Origin: Corallococcus sp. AS-1-6
GTDB taxonomy: Bacteria; Myxococcota; Myxococcia; Myxococcales; Myxococcaceae
DNA length: 64,000 bases
Reading direction: 5' to 3'
Assembly: GCF_020037015.1 (NCBI RefSeq)
Contig: NZ_JAIQDE010000014.1
Location: forward strand, 62,001-126,000
Made by a program: the position numbers and the translations under genes. A model generated the notes under the pieces. That model did not search any database. It saw only the letters and a program-made list of their open reading frames with translations, and was not told where the DNA came from. This document shows, in pieces, positions 1-7,718 of the stretch (position 1 is its first letter; every line of letters begins with the position of its first letter).

Positions 1-592
1 GGAGCTGGACGAGCGCAGCACCAAGGCCGTCAGCCGCATCCAGTCCGCCGCGGAGCGGGCCCACCGGATGATCCGCGACCTGCTCGACTTCACCCAGGCG
101 CGCCTGGGCGGCGGCCTGCGCATCCAGCGGCGCCCGTCGGACCTGCACGAAATCGTGGACGGCGTGCTGGAGGAGATTGAAGCCACGCACCCGGACCGGG
201 AGATCCGCCGGCGCCGGAGCGGCAGCGGCCTGGGCGTGTGGGATCCGGACCGGCTGGGGCAACTGGCCCAGAACCTGGTCACCAACGCGCTGAAGTACAG
301 CCCCCGGGACACCGCCATCCAGGTGGAGACCCACGGCGGGGACGACGCCGTGTCGCTGTCCATCCACAACGAGGGGGCGCCCATCTCACCGGAGCGGATG
401 AGCCGCCTCTTCGAGCCGCTGCAGCGCGCCAGCGGCGAGGTGGACCACAGCAGCCGGAGCATCGGCCTGGGGCTCTACATCGTGAAACAACTGGTGGAGG
501 CCCACAGGGGCATCATCACCGTGACGTCCACCGCCGAGGAGGGCACCACCTTCACCGTGCGGCTGCCCCGCGACCTCCCGGCGAGCCTGTAG
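1..592 (+). CDS. Sensor histidine kinase, C-terminal part (5' end outside window)
   Basis: The frame is open from base 2, so the gene starts upstream of the window. What remains is the end of a HisKA dimerisation helix (ERAHRMIRDLLDFTQ, residues about 18-32 of the visible part) followed by a HATPase_c domain. The N box (QNLVTNALKYS) and G2 box (GLGLYIV) are clear. The G1 box reads HNEGAPI, so the usual Asp is replaced by Asn, as in some kinases with variant ATP lids. The phospho-acceptor His and all sensory domains lie outside the window. It should autophosphorylate in the cytoplasm and pass phosphate to a response regulator. No partner is adjacent downstream, where a convergent tRNA follows. 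Family assignment is secure; the signal is unknown. Confidence 0.9.
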   Translation, partial: ELDERSTKAVSRIQSAAERAHRMIRDLLDFTQARLGGGLRIQRRPSDLHEIVDGVLEEIEATHPDREIRRRRSGSGLGVWDPDRLGQLAQNLVTNALKYSPRDTAIQVETHGGDDAVSLSIHNEGAPISPERMSRLFEPLQRASGEVDHSSRSIGLGLYIVKQLVEAHRGIITVTSTAEEGTTFTVRLPRDLPASL

Positions 593-631
593 CGAGGGCG
601 CGGCGGCCTCCGGCGCCGGAGGCCGCAAAAG

Positions 632-663
632 CAAAAGGCCCGCGAGATTTCTCTCGCGGGCCT
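632..663 (-). terminator. Rho-independent terminator of tRNA-Ala
   Basis: A perfect 12-bp stem (636-647 pairing with 652-663, 4-nt loop) is followed on the minus strand by a T-tract (complement of AAAA at 633-636). It lies 14 bases past the 3' end of tRNA-Ala on the same strand, so it most likely ends the tRNA transcript. In the plus direction the hairpin has no T-tract. Confidence 0.85.
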
Positions 664-677
664 CTCTCACTTCAGTG

Positions 678-750
<73 letters not shown>

Positions 751-817
751 GTCTCTTCTGCTGCGTGCTGCCCGGCCCGCCGTGGGGAGCGGTCCGTGCC
801 GTGAGGCGGCGCGACTT

Positions 818-1216
818 CTACGGCTTCTTCGTCCCGGACGCCACAACTTTTTGCGGCTTCGCGACGGTTTTTACCTTCAAACGGTCCGCCACCTCTTCTC
901 CTTCCCGGAGCAGGTCGGTGAGGGACGCGGCATGATCCGCCGCCGCCTTCTCCGCCGCCGCGATGTTCTGGAGCAGGCGGGCGAAGTTCGCGGGCAGCTC
1001 CAGCCGGCCTGCCTGGACGGCCTGCCAGACGGCCTCGCCCAGCTCGCGGTGGGTCTGCTCCTTCTTGTCCTTGAGGAAGGCCGCCTTGCCGTTGGCCCGC
1101 GCCAGCTCCGTGTTGCGCTCGACGGCCTCCCGCAGCCTGGCCAGCTTGGCCTCGGCCGCCTGGAAGGCTTCGTTGATCTGCCGCATCACTTCCGCCTGCT
1201 TCGGATCTGCCGCCAC
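818..1216 (-). CDS. Small helical coiled-coil protein of unknown function
   Basis: A 132-residue, almost wholly helical, charged protein rich in Ala, Glu, Lys and Arg, with heptad-like patterns between about residues 10 and 115 and a basic tail. No signal peptide or membrane segment is seen and I recognise no family. Two GTG codons are possible starts at 1225 and 1216. The second is preferred because GAGGGTGA sits five bases before it as a ribosome binding site. It follows the RsmB-like methyltransferase gene by 59 bases on the same strand and precedes tRNA-Ala. The context suggests nothing more precise than possible co-expression with RNA-modification functions. Confidence 0.7.
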   Translation of the reverse strand: MAADPKQAEVMRQINEAFQAAEAKLARLREAVERNTELARANGKAAFLKDKKEQTHRELGEAVWQAVQAGRLELPANFARLLQNIAAAEKAAADHAASLTDLLREGEEVADRLKVKTVAKPQKVVASGTKKP

Positions 1217-1275
1217 GGCTGTCACCCTCGGGAGAGAGAAGGTCTTTCGTGCGTAACGTGGCGGCTCGCCGACTG

Positions 1276-2655
1276 TCAACCCGCCTTGCGGACCAGCCGG
1301 GCGGCGAAGAAGCCCCCGCCGGGGACCCGGGGCGGCAGGGCCCGCAGGTAGGGGCCGTCCACGCCCACCTGGAGCTCCGCGGGCCACCCCTCCCCCACCG
1401 GCTCCAGCGCGAAGCCCGGGTGCTTCTGGAGGAAGCCCTCCACCACCGCGTCGTTCTCCTCCGGGAGCACGGAGCACGTGGCGTAGACGATGCGCGCCCC
1501 GGGCTTCACCTGCGCGGCCACCTCCGCGAGCAACTGGGACTGCGTGGCCTGGAACTCCGTGATGGCCTTCGCGGACAGCTTCCACTTCTGATCCGGCTCG
1601 CGCGCCAGGGAGCCCGTGCCGCTGCACGGCGCGTCCACCAGCACCACGTCCACGTCCCCCAGCGGCACCGGGTGCGGGAACGCCACCTGCTTCAGGCCGA
1701 ACTCGCGCACCCGGTCGCGCGCGTCGGAGAGCCGCCGCTTGGAGCGGTCCCCCGCGAGCACCTTCCCCTTCGCGCCCACCAGGTCCGCGAGCCCCAGCGT
1801 CTTGCCGCCGGCCCCCGCGCACACGTCCGCCACCGTCAGCCCCGCCAGGGTCGCCCCGGGAGGCAGGCACGCCAGGACGATGAGCTGGCTGCCCACGTCC
1901 TGCACCTGGAGCCGCCGGGCCTTCATCGTCCGCGACTCGAAGATGCGGTGGCTGGAGTCCGAGACCCGCAGCGCGTCCGGCGCGCAGGGCACCGCCTCCG
2001 CCGCCACGCCCTCCTCCGCCAGCGCCGCGAGCACCGCGTCGCGGGTGCCCGGGGGCCGCGCGCGGAAGTGCAGCGACGGCTCCTCGTCCAGGGACGCCAT
2101 CAGCCCCGCGAGCGTTGCCTCCGGATACACCTGCGCCAGCCGCTGCGTGAGCCAGCCGGGGAACGAGTACCGGGTGGCCAGCCGCTCGACGACGGCCTCC
2201 GCGCCCTCCGCCGCCGCGGGCTCCGCCAGGGGTTTGGTGGCGAGCCCCTCCAGCACCGCGTCATGCAGCGTGCGCGGACGCACCGGCCCCGGCAGCTTCA
2301 CCTCCGGCCCGATGCGCGCCCAGCCCTCGCCACAGAAGAGGCGCCGCCAGAGCGTGTAGCGCACCAGCGCCTGATCCTCCGTGAGCGCGTGCTTGCCCGG
2401 GGAGTGCCCCAACTGCCGCGCCGCCAGGTCCAACAGCCGCGTGTGCCGGGACAGCTCGCGCGCCGCCAGGGCCACGAAGCGCCGCTCCTGCCCGCCCAGG
2501 CCCTCCGCCTCCCGCAGCGCGGTGGCGAGCGCGGCCTTCAGCGGCTCACCCTTGAGGACGGCGATGTGCGTCTCCACCGCCGCGGTGGCCGCGCGCCGGG
2601 ACGGACGCCCCAGACGTGACGGCTCATGCGGCGTGGGCCAGAGGGGAATGTCCAC
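1276..2655 (-). CDS. RsmB/NOP2-Sun family rRNA (cytosine-5) methyltransferase
   Basis: This 459-residue protein has the architecture of RsmB-type enzymes: an N-terminal helical NusB-like region (about 20-150) and a C-terminal Rossmann methyltransferase domain. SAM motif I is DVCAGAGGKT (277-286). The two family cysteines are present: DAPCSGTG at 341-348 (C344, product release) and ATCSVLPEEN around 392-401 (C394, the nucleophile). It should methylate C5 of a cytosine in RNA, most likely 16S rRNA, using S-adenosylmethionine. The N-terminal part is poorly conserved, so the exact target (RsmB or a related RCMT) is not certain. The receiver-cupin gene lies 9 bases upstream, so the two are probably one transcript. 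Confidence 0.88.
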   Translation of the reverse strand: MDIPLWPTPHEPSRLGRPSRRAATAAVETHIAVLKGEPLKAALATALREAEGLGGQERRFVALAARELSRHTRLLDLAARQLGHSPGKHALTEDQALVRYTLWRRLFCGEGWARIGPEVKLPGPVRPRTLHDAVLEGLATKPLAEPAAAEGAEAVVERLATRYSFPGWLTQRLAQVYPEATLAGLMASLDEEPSLHFRARPPGTRDAVLAALAEEGVAAEAVPCAPDALRVSDSSHRIFESRTMKARRLQVQDVGSQLIVLACLPPGATLAGLTVADVCAGAGGKTLGLADLVGAKGKVLAGDRSKRRLSDARDRVREFGLKQVAFPHPVPLGDVDVVLVDAPCSGTGSLAREPDQKWKLSAKAITEFQATQSQLLAEVAAQVKPGARIVYATCSVLPEENDAVVEGFLQKHPGFALEPVGEGWPAELQVGVDGPYLRALPPRVPGGGFFAARLVRKAG

Positions 2656-2664
2656 GGATGACCT

Positions 2665-3336
2665 CTACGCCTGGCCGCGCAGCGGAACGCACACGGCCAG
2701 CGCACCGGCCCGCGTCTTCACCCGGGGCGACGCGCCCTGGGCCAGGAACAGGTAGCACGGCGCGGCATAGCGCTCGCCGTCCAGCTCCAGGTCGCCCTCC
2801 AGCACGAGGACCCCATGGGCGGACTGGGAGCGGTCCCACGGGAAGGACGCCTCCGGCGCCAGCCGCAGCCAGGTCCGGGCGCTGTCCGGCGCCGAACCCG
2901 CCACACGCACTCCGAGTGATACTTCAATCCACTCAGGGGAATCCCCGGCCAGGGGCTCCCGGGCCGCGGCGACCACCTGGCGCTTGAGCTCCAGGAAGCG
3001 CTCCACCAGCCCCAGGATGTCGTCCACCTGGAAGGGCTTGATCAGCAGCGCGTCCGGCACGGAGGGGTGCAGGACCTGGGCGACCTCATCCGGGCCGGCG
3101 GCGCTGACGATGGCCACCGGGTAGCGCTGGCGGCGCGCGGCCTCCAGGATGCCCCGGCCATCCGTGTGCCCCCCGGCGATGCGCATGTCGGTCATCACCA
3201 GCTCGAAGCGGTCCGCCGTCAGGGCGCGCAGCGCTTCGTCGAGGGTGCCCACCGCCCGCACGTCCGCCAGCTCGGAGACCAGCTCCCCCATTCCCTCCCG
3301 GAGGCTCGGATCATCCTCGACCAGCAGGACCTTCAT
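2665..3336 (-). CDS. Response regulator with receiver domain and C-terminal cupin-like domain
   Basis: This 223-residue protein has a complete receiver domain (1-120): acidic pair D8/D9, phospho-acceptor D50 (VMTDM), S78 and K100 (LLIKPF). It has no DNA-binding output. Residues about 135-220 instead have the beta-rich pattern of a cupin (WLRLAPEASFPWD, then HGVLVLEGDLELDG). Only a few His/Glu candidates for metal binding are visible, so metal binding is uncertain. The ATG at 3336 is preceded by GGAAGA; the frame runs upstream into tRNA-Leu, which excludes longer starts. It is nine bases upstream of the rRNA methyltransferase gene. A kinase partner is not adjacent. The receiver call is sure; the cupin call is from pattern only. 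Confidence 0.85.
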   Translation of the reverse strand: MKVLLVEDDPSLREGMGELVSELADVRAVGTLDEALRALTADRFELVMTDMRIAGGHTDGRGILEAARRQRYPVAIVSAAGPDEVAQVLHPSVPDALLIKPFQVDDILGLVERFLELKRQVVAAAREPLAGDSPEWIEVSLGVRVAGSAPDSARTWLRLAPEASFPWDRSQSAHGVLVLEGDLELDGERYAAPCYLFLAQGASPRVKTRAGALAVCVPLRGQA

Positions 3337-3427
3337 CGCATCTTCCAGCGCGGGGACCAGGGGAGCGCTTTCACGTTCGGGCAGCCCGGGAGGATGGCAT
3401 CTCGGGCGCCGGGTCTGCGTTTGAAGA

Positions 3428-3513
3428 TGGCCCTCCCCGGACTCGAACCGGGACGCGGGGTCAGCCGCAGCGGATTTTGAGTCCGCCTCGTCTACCAATT
3501 TCGACAGAGGGCC
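3428..3513 (-). tRNA. tRNA-Leu (anticodon CAA)
   Basis: An 86-nt class II tRNA on the minus strand. Acceptor GGCCCTC pairs perfectly with GAGGGCC, U8 and discriminator A are in place, the T-arm reads GGTTCGAGTCC, and the anticodon loop is CTCAAAA, giving CAA. A variable arm (TGCGGCTGACCCCGC) has the length expected for leucine tRNAs. CCA is not encoded. It lies 91 bases upstream of the receiver-cupin gene on the same strand. Confidence 0.96.
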
Positions 3514-3612
3514 CCTTGGGTGTGAGCGAGGCGGCCGAACGTATATCGCGCCTTCGGTCCGTGTGCATCCGAAGATTGCGGCTGTCCACGCACACCGCTA
3601 AAGGGGCAGCGC

Positions 3613-4359
3613 ATGTACAACCTCCTCATCTCCCTGGCCGTCGGGCTGGCGGTCGGCGTGCTGGTGAAGTTCGCCGGCGGCTTCTCCTGGTGGGCCGGCA
3701 TCGTGCCCGGCGTCATCGTCTTCTTCGCCACCTACATCGTGCTCGCCCGCCGGGTCTCCACCCGGGTCCAGGCGCTGATGACGACGGTGCAGAAGGATCT
3801 CCAGGGCCAGCCCGCCACCCAGAAGGAGGCCCAGGGCCGCGTGGACCGGGCCGTCCAGACGCTGGAGCAGGGCCTGGTCTGGGACAAGTGGCAGTTCCTG
3901 ATCGGCCCGGAGCTCCACGCGCAGATCGGGATGCTGAAGTACATGGTGAAGGACCTGGACGGCGCGAAGCCCCACCTGGAGAAGGCCAGCGGCCGCAACT
4001 ACATGGCCAAGGCCATGGAGGGCGCCCTGCACTTCCGCCGCAACGACGTGCCCGCCATGAAGACCTCCTTCGAGGCCGCGGTGAAGAGCGGCAAGAAGGA
4101 GTCCATCGTCTGGGCCGTGTACGCGTGGTGCCTGCTGCAGCTCAAGGACAAGGACGCGGCCCAGCGCGTGCTCGCGCGCGGCGTGGAGCAGAACCCCTCC
4201 GACGAGAAGCTCAAGGGCAGCCTCGCCCAGTTGCAGAACGACAAGCGCCTGAAGATGAAGCCCTACGAGCCGCTCTGGTGGCAGTTCGGCCTGGAGGCGC
4301 CGCCGATGATGCCGCCCCAGGGTGGCGGGCGCCGCGTGCAGTTCACCCACCGGCGCTGA
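3613..4359 (+). CDS. Membrane-anchored TPR-like protein
   Basis: This 248-residue protein has two closely spaced hydrophobic helices at the N-terminus (about 4-22 and 26-45), then a soluble helical region (about 60-215) with TPR-like spacing of small and aromatic residues, for example ALHFRRNDVPAMKTSFEAAV and WAVYAWCLLQLKDKDAAQ. The C-terminus is rich in Pro, Gly and Met. The ATG is preceded by AAGGGG. It is probably an inner-membrane scaffold with the helical domain in the cytoplasm; its partner is unknown. It stands alone between tRNA-Leu (divergent) and a 540-base non-coding stretch. A similar arrangement of two N-terminal helices plus helical repeats occurs in the gene at 61139-61894, but I cannot say whether they are related. 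Confidence 0.75.
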   Translation: MYNLLISLAVGLAVGVLVKFAGGFSWWAGIVPGVIVFFATYIVLARRVSTRVQALMTTVQKDLQGQPATQKEAQGRVDRAVQTLEQGLVWDKWQFLIGPELHAQIGMLKYMVKDLDGAKPHLEKASGRNYMAKAMEGALHFRRNDVPAMKTSFEAAVKSGKKESIVWAVYAWCLLQLKDKDAAQRVLARGVEQNPSDEKLKGSLAQLQNDKRLKMKPYEPLWWQFGLEAPPMMPPQGGGRRVQFTHRR

Positions 4360-4903
4360 AGTCCCGGTGGAAGTGATGGCCCGGCGCCACTGCAATGGCG
4401 CCAGGGCCCGCTTCCGCCGCCTGCCGTGACCCCGTCGATGGCGCCGCCCCGCGCGGCCCGCCTCCGGGGGTTCCCGACGGATCCGCCGCTCCCTCCCACC
4501 CCGGGGCCCTGGCTCCCAGGGCGGCCCGCGTCCGGCAATTCCTACCGTGCGCTCGGGACCCACGCTGCAACGTCTTCCGGCTGGCTTGTTGGCTGTCTCG
4601 TGGGCCCCCATGCAACCCCCTGAAAAGAGGCCGTCGCGCGAGTGAGGCGCGGGGCACACGGCTTGCTCCCGGGCAAGGGCACGCGGGCGACCGGGGCGCA
4701 AGGTTCCCAAAGCCCCCGCGGAGGCGGACGGGCTTGGCAGCCGGAGGTCTCGGGTGAAGTTTGGATGGGTGGGTGGGTGCTTGCGGAACGAGGCGGCGGC
4801 GGGTGCGCGTGGGGCGCAAGGGCGTGGGGAGCACCTGGAAGGGCGTGGGGCCCGAGACTTTCGGCCTGCCATTTCGGGACAGGCGAGCGGAGCGAACCAG
4901 TTC
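4360..4903 (+). other. Non-coding stretch with GC-rich possible structured leader
   Basis: No convincing gene lies between the TPR-like gene and the diguanylate cyclase gene. The last 260 bases are G-rich, with short GGGT repeats near 4766-4780. The part from about 4650 to 4755 contains several complementary GC blocks and short elements (GGGCAAGGG, GGGCGCAAGG, GGCAGCCGG) loosely reminiscent of a GEMM/c-di-GMP-I aptamer. It does not match the consensus well. Treat it as an untranslated leader of unknown role. Confidence 0.4.
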
Positions 4904-5860
4904 ATGGAACGGCACGGCCGCAGCAGTGAGCGCGCGCTCCTGCTCATCATCGAGGACGACACCGGCGTGCGCGAAGGCCTGATGGACCTGCTCGCCCCGC
5001 GCTTCGACGTGCTGGCCGCCACGGACGCGGACGCGGGCGTGGAGCTGGCGCGCGAGCACCGCCCGGACCTGGTGCTCCTGGACCGGTTCCTGCCCTCCGG
5101 GGATGGGCTGGCGGTCCTGGAGACGCTCCAGGGCGACGTGCGCACGGAGACGGTGCCCGTCATCTTCCTCACAGGGGACGCGGACGAGGCGACCCTGGAG
5201 CGATGCCTGGAGATGGGCGCCGTGGACTTCATCCACAAGCCGGCGAGCTCGCGCGAGTTGCTCGCCCGCATCGACCGCGCGGTGCGCCAGAGCGAGCAGC
5301 AGCGCAAGCTCCAGGTGCTGGCGCAGACGGACGCGCTCACGGGCCTGGCGAACTTCCGGGCGCTGTCCGTGCGGCTGGAGGACGAGTTCAAGCGCGCCCA
5401 GCGCTACGGCTACGCGCTGAGCGTGGTGGTCATCGACCTGGACCACCTGAAGGCCATCAACGACGGCATGGGCCACGACGTGGGCAACCGCGCCATCCTG
5501 GCCCTGGCCACGCTGATGCAGGGCAACCTGCGCGAGTCCGACTTCGCGGCGCGCTTCGGCGGGGACGAGTTCGTCGTGCTGCTGCCGCACCAGACGTCGC
5601 TGGAGGCCGCGGTGTTCGCGGAGCGCCTGCGCTCGGAGCTGCGCGGCGTGAACGTGCAGCGCGGTGACGGGCGCCCGGCGCCCTTCGGGTTGAGCATCAG
5701 CGTGGGCGTGGCGGACCACACGGCCGACTCCCCGCGCGAGAGCACGGAGGCCTTGCTGAAGGCGGCGGACGCCGCGCTCTACGAGGCCAAGCGGGAGGGG
5801 CGCGACCGGGTGGTGGTGTACGGCCAGTCGATGCACTCGACCGCGGCACAGCGGCACTGA
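4904..5860 (+). CDS. Response regulator diguanylate cyclase (REC-GGDEF)
   Basis: This 318-residue protein makes cyclic di-GMP from two GTP. The N-terminal receiver domain (about 11-130) has E17-D18-D19, phospho-acceptor D60 (LVLLDRFLPSGDG) and K112. The GGDEF domain (about 140-305) has the intact signature FGGDEF (218-223). An inhibitory I-site RESD (210-213) sits five residues before it, so feedback inhibition by product is expected. The start at ATG 4904 gives a normal receiver; longer in-frame starts add a low-complexity tail that is probably not translated. The FAD/receiver fusion gene begins 26 bases downstream and is likely co-transcribed. No kinase is adjacent. The domain call is secure. 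Confidence 0.93.
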   Translation: MERHGRSSERALLLIIEDDTGVREGLMDLLAPRFDVLAATDADAGVELAREHRPDLVLLDRFLPSGDGLAVLETLQGDVRTETVPVIFLTGDADEATLERCLEMGAVDFIHKPASSRELLARIDRAVRQSEQQRKLQVLAQTDALTGLANFRALSVRLEDEFKRAQRYGYALSVVVIDLDHLKAINDGMGHDVGNRAILALATLMQGNLRESDFAARFGGDEFVVLLPHQTSLEAAVFAERLRSELRGVNVQRGDGRPAPFGLSISVGVADHTADSPRESTEALLKAADAALYEAKREGRDRVVVYGQSMHSTAAQRH

Positions 5861-5886
5861 CGGCGGGACGGGAACGAGGGCGCGCG

Positions 5887-7623
5887 ATGAGCGGGACCAG
5901 CAAGCTGGCGAGTGGTTCGAGGGTGGCGATCGTCGGCGGCGGCATCGCCGGGGCGGGGCTCGCGGCCTCGCTTCTCTTCAACGGCCGCGCGAGGGGCGTG
6001 GCCCTGGACGTGCGCGTCTACGCGGGGGGCACCGAGGAGCGCACCGCGCCCCCTGCCCTGCTCACGCCGGAGTGCCGGTCGCGGCTCGCCGCGCTGGGCT
6101 GCCGGATACCGCCGGAGTGGCGCGCGCACGAGCTGCGCGGCGTGGAGGTCATCTCCCAGGGCGAGCGCGAGCTGCTGCCCTGCGCGGCCGGCGGGCTCTG
6201 GGTCGTGGATGGCTGGCCCCGGGGTGAAGGCGGCCTGGACATGGTGCGCCACGTGCTGTCCACGGCGGCCAGCGCGCAGGGCGCCCGGTTCGTGAACCGC
6301 CACGTGGAGCGCGTGGAGCGGCAGGCGCCCGCCCCGGACGCGCCCGCGGCGGTGCGCAACGCGGGGCCCCTCGTCGTCCGCGCGCAGGGCAGCGGCGAGC
6401 GCTTCCACGCGGTGGCGCTGGCCGCGGGCGCGGGGCCGCTGCTGGGGGACGCCTTCTTCAAGGGCTTCAAGCCGGCGCCGTCCATGCCGGCGGTGCAGGC
6501 GCGCATCCAGGGCGGGATGCCGGGCCGCGACCTGGCGCCGGTGGCGCGGCTGTGGGTGGCGCCGCTGCCCTCCGTGGACGCGCTGTTCCTCATCCCGGGC
6601 GCGTCGTCCGTGTACGCGCTGGCGTTCGGCGCGGCGGTGACGCCCGCGGACCTGTGCCAGGTGCTGATGATGGCCGCGCGCGACGGCCTGCTGGACGAAG
6701 GCTTCGAGCTCACCGCGCTGGAGACGACGCGCCTGCCCTTCGGCCCCGGCCGCACGCTGGTGGCGCCCGGGCAGTTGGTGGTGGGCCCCGCGGCCTTCGG
6801 CCACCCGCTGCAGGTGGGCCTGTCGGAGACGCTGGCGTCGTGCAGCCGCGCCGCGGTGGCGCTGCTGGATGGCGGGCTGGACGCGCCGTCGCTGGAGCGC
6901 CGCTACGTGCGCGACGGGCTGGGCGAGCTGATGGAGGACGCGGCGGCGGGAGCGCGCTCCCTCACCTGGCTGCGCCGCGCGGGCAAGCGGGCCCCGGCGG
7001 CGTTCGTCGCGGCGCGCGCGAAGCACTCGGCGGGCGGCGTGTACGGCGGCGGCGTGCTGGGGTTGAGCTCCCCCACCCCGCTGGGCCTCCTGTCCGCGGC
7101 GCGCTGGTCGGGCGTGCGCGAGGTGGTGGGCTCGTGGCTGCGCACGCCCATCGAGCCCGTGCCCACGCTGGTGCCGGAGGTGGAGCCGGACCTCTACTAC
7201 GTGGTGGACGACGACGCGGACACGCGCGAGGCGCTCACGCTCCTGTTGGAGAGCACCGGCGCGCGCGTGGTGTCCTTCGCGGACGAGCTGGCGCTGTTCT
7301 GCGCGGTGGCGCGCCGTCCGCCCACCGCCATCCTGCTGGACGTGGTGCTGCACTGGGTGGACGGCCTGCGTCTGTGTGAAGGCCTCAAGCAGCACCCGCT
7401 CACCCGCGACACGCGCGTGCTGGTGATGAGCGGCCTCAACCGTCCGCACGTGCGGCAGCGCGCGCTCGACGCGGGCGCGGAGGCCTTCCTGCCCAAGCCG
7501 GTGAACCCGGATCGCCTCCTGTGCCAGCTCACCGGCCGCGTGCCGGACCCGCTCGGCGCGCCGCGCGACGTCATCCGGCCTCCAGTCACGGAAACATTTG
7601 GCGAAGACCGTTTTGCGTCCTGA
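5887..7623 (+). CDS. FAD-dependent oxidoreductase-like protein fused to a receiver domain
   Basis: In this 578-residue protein, residues about 13-300 look like a flavoprotein monooxygenase or halogenase/reductase-type fold, beginning with a Rossmann dinucleotide motif VAIVGGGIAGAGLAASLL. Residues about 436-560 form a full receiver domain: YYVVDDDAD, acceptor D485 (AILLDVVLHW), MSGLN and LPKPV. All residues needed for phosphorylation and Mg binding are present. A single polypeptide therefore seems to join a redox or flavin-binding module to a phosphorylation switch. ATG 5887 follows ACGAGGG. It lies 26 bases after the REC-GGDEF gene, suggesting one signalling operon. The substrate is unknown, and the flavin domain could be a sensor rather than an enzyme. 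Both domains are read directly from motifs. Confidence 0.85.
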   Translation: MSGTSKLASGSRVAIVGGGIAGAGLAASLLFNGRARGVALDVRVYAGGTEERTAPPALLTPECRSRLAALGCRIPPEWRAHELRGVEVISQGERELLPCAAGGLWVVDGWPRGEGGLDMVRHVLSTAASAQGARFVNRHVERVERQAPAPDAPAAVRNAGPLVVRAQGSGERFHAVALAAGAGPLLGDAFFKGFKPAPSMPAVQARIQGGMPGRDLAPVARLWVAPLPSVDALFLIPGASSVYALAFGAAVTPADLCQVLMMAARDGLLDEGFELTALETTRLPFGPGRTLVAPGQLVVGPAAFGHPLQVGLSETLASCSRAAVALLDGGLDAPSLERRYVRDGLGELMEDAAAGARSLTWLRRAGKRAPAAFVAARAKHSAGGVYGGGVLGLSSPTPLGLLSAARWSGVREVVGSWLRTPIEPVPTLVPEVEPDLYYVVDDDADTREALTLLLESTGARVVSFADELALFCAVARRPPTAILLDVVLHWVDGLRLCEGLKQHPLTRDTRVLVMSGLNRPHVRQRALDAGAEAFLPKPVNPDRLLCQLTGRVPDPLGAPRDVIRPPVTETFGEDRFAS

Positions 7624-7674
7624 AACCCACCTGCACGCAACCACGATCACATCGACGGGATAATCCCTACAAAA

Positions 7675-7697
7675 GCATGAAGCCTCGCACTTCATGC
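7675..7697 (+). other. Perfect hairpin in leader of the 7719 gene
   Basis: GCATGAAG (7675-7682) and CTTCATGC (7690-7697) form an 8-bp perfect stem with a 7-base loop. No T-tract follows, so it is not a standard terminator of the preceding gene. It ends 21 bases before the ATG at 7719. GGGATAATCCC (7657-7667), which contains a good -10-like GATAAT, lies just upstream but has no clear -35. A leader element or a protein-binding site are both possible. Confidence 0.35.
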
Positions 7698-7718
7698 TCC
7701 ACCAAAAGGGAGTCCCTC

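Noticed and set aside
818-1870. 350-codon extended form of the small coiled-coil gene
   Set aside because: The first two thirds overlap the methyltransferase gene in another frame and are low complexity; only the last 132 residues are plausible.
4650-4755. Confident c-di-GMP riboswitch annotation
   Set aside because: The conserved aptamer core GGACGCAAAGCC is not present; only loose resemblance, so it is kept as a low-confidence leader.
5779-7695. 638-codon minus-strand frame opposite the FAD-receiver fusion
   Set aside because: It has no domains and low-complexity Arg/Ala/His content; the plus-strand frame has two clear domains.
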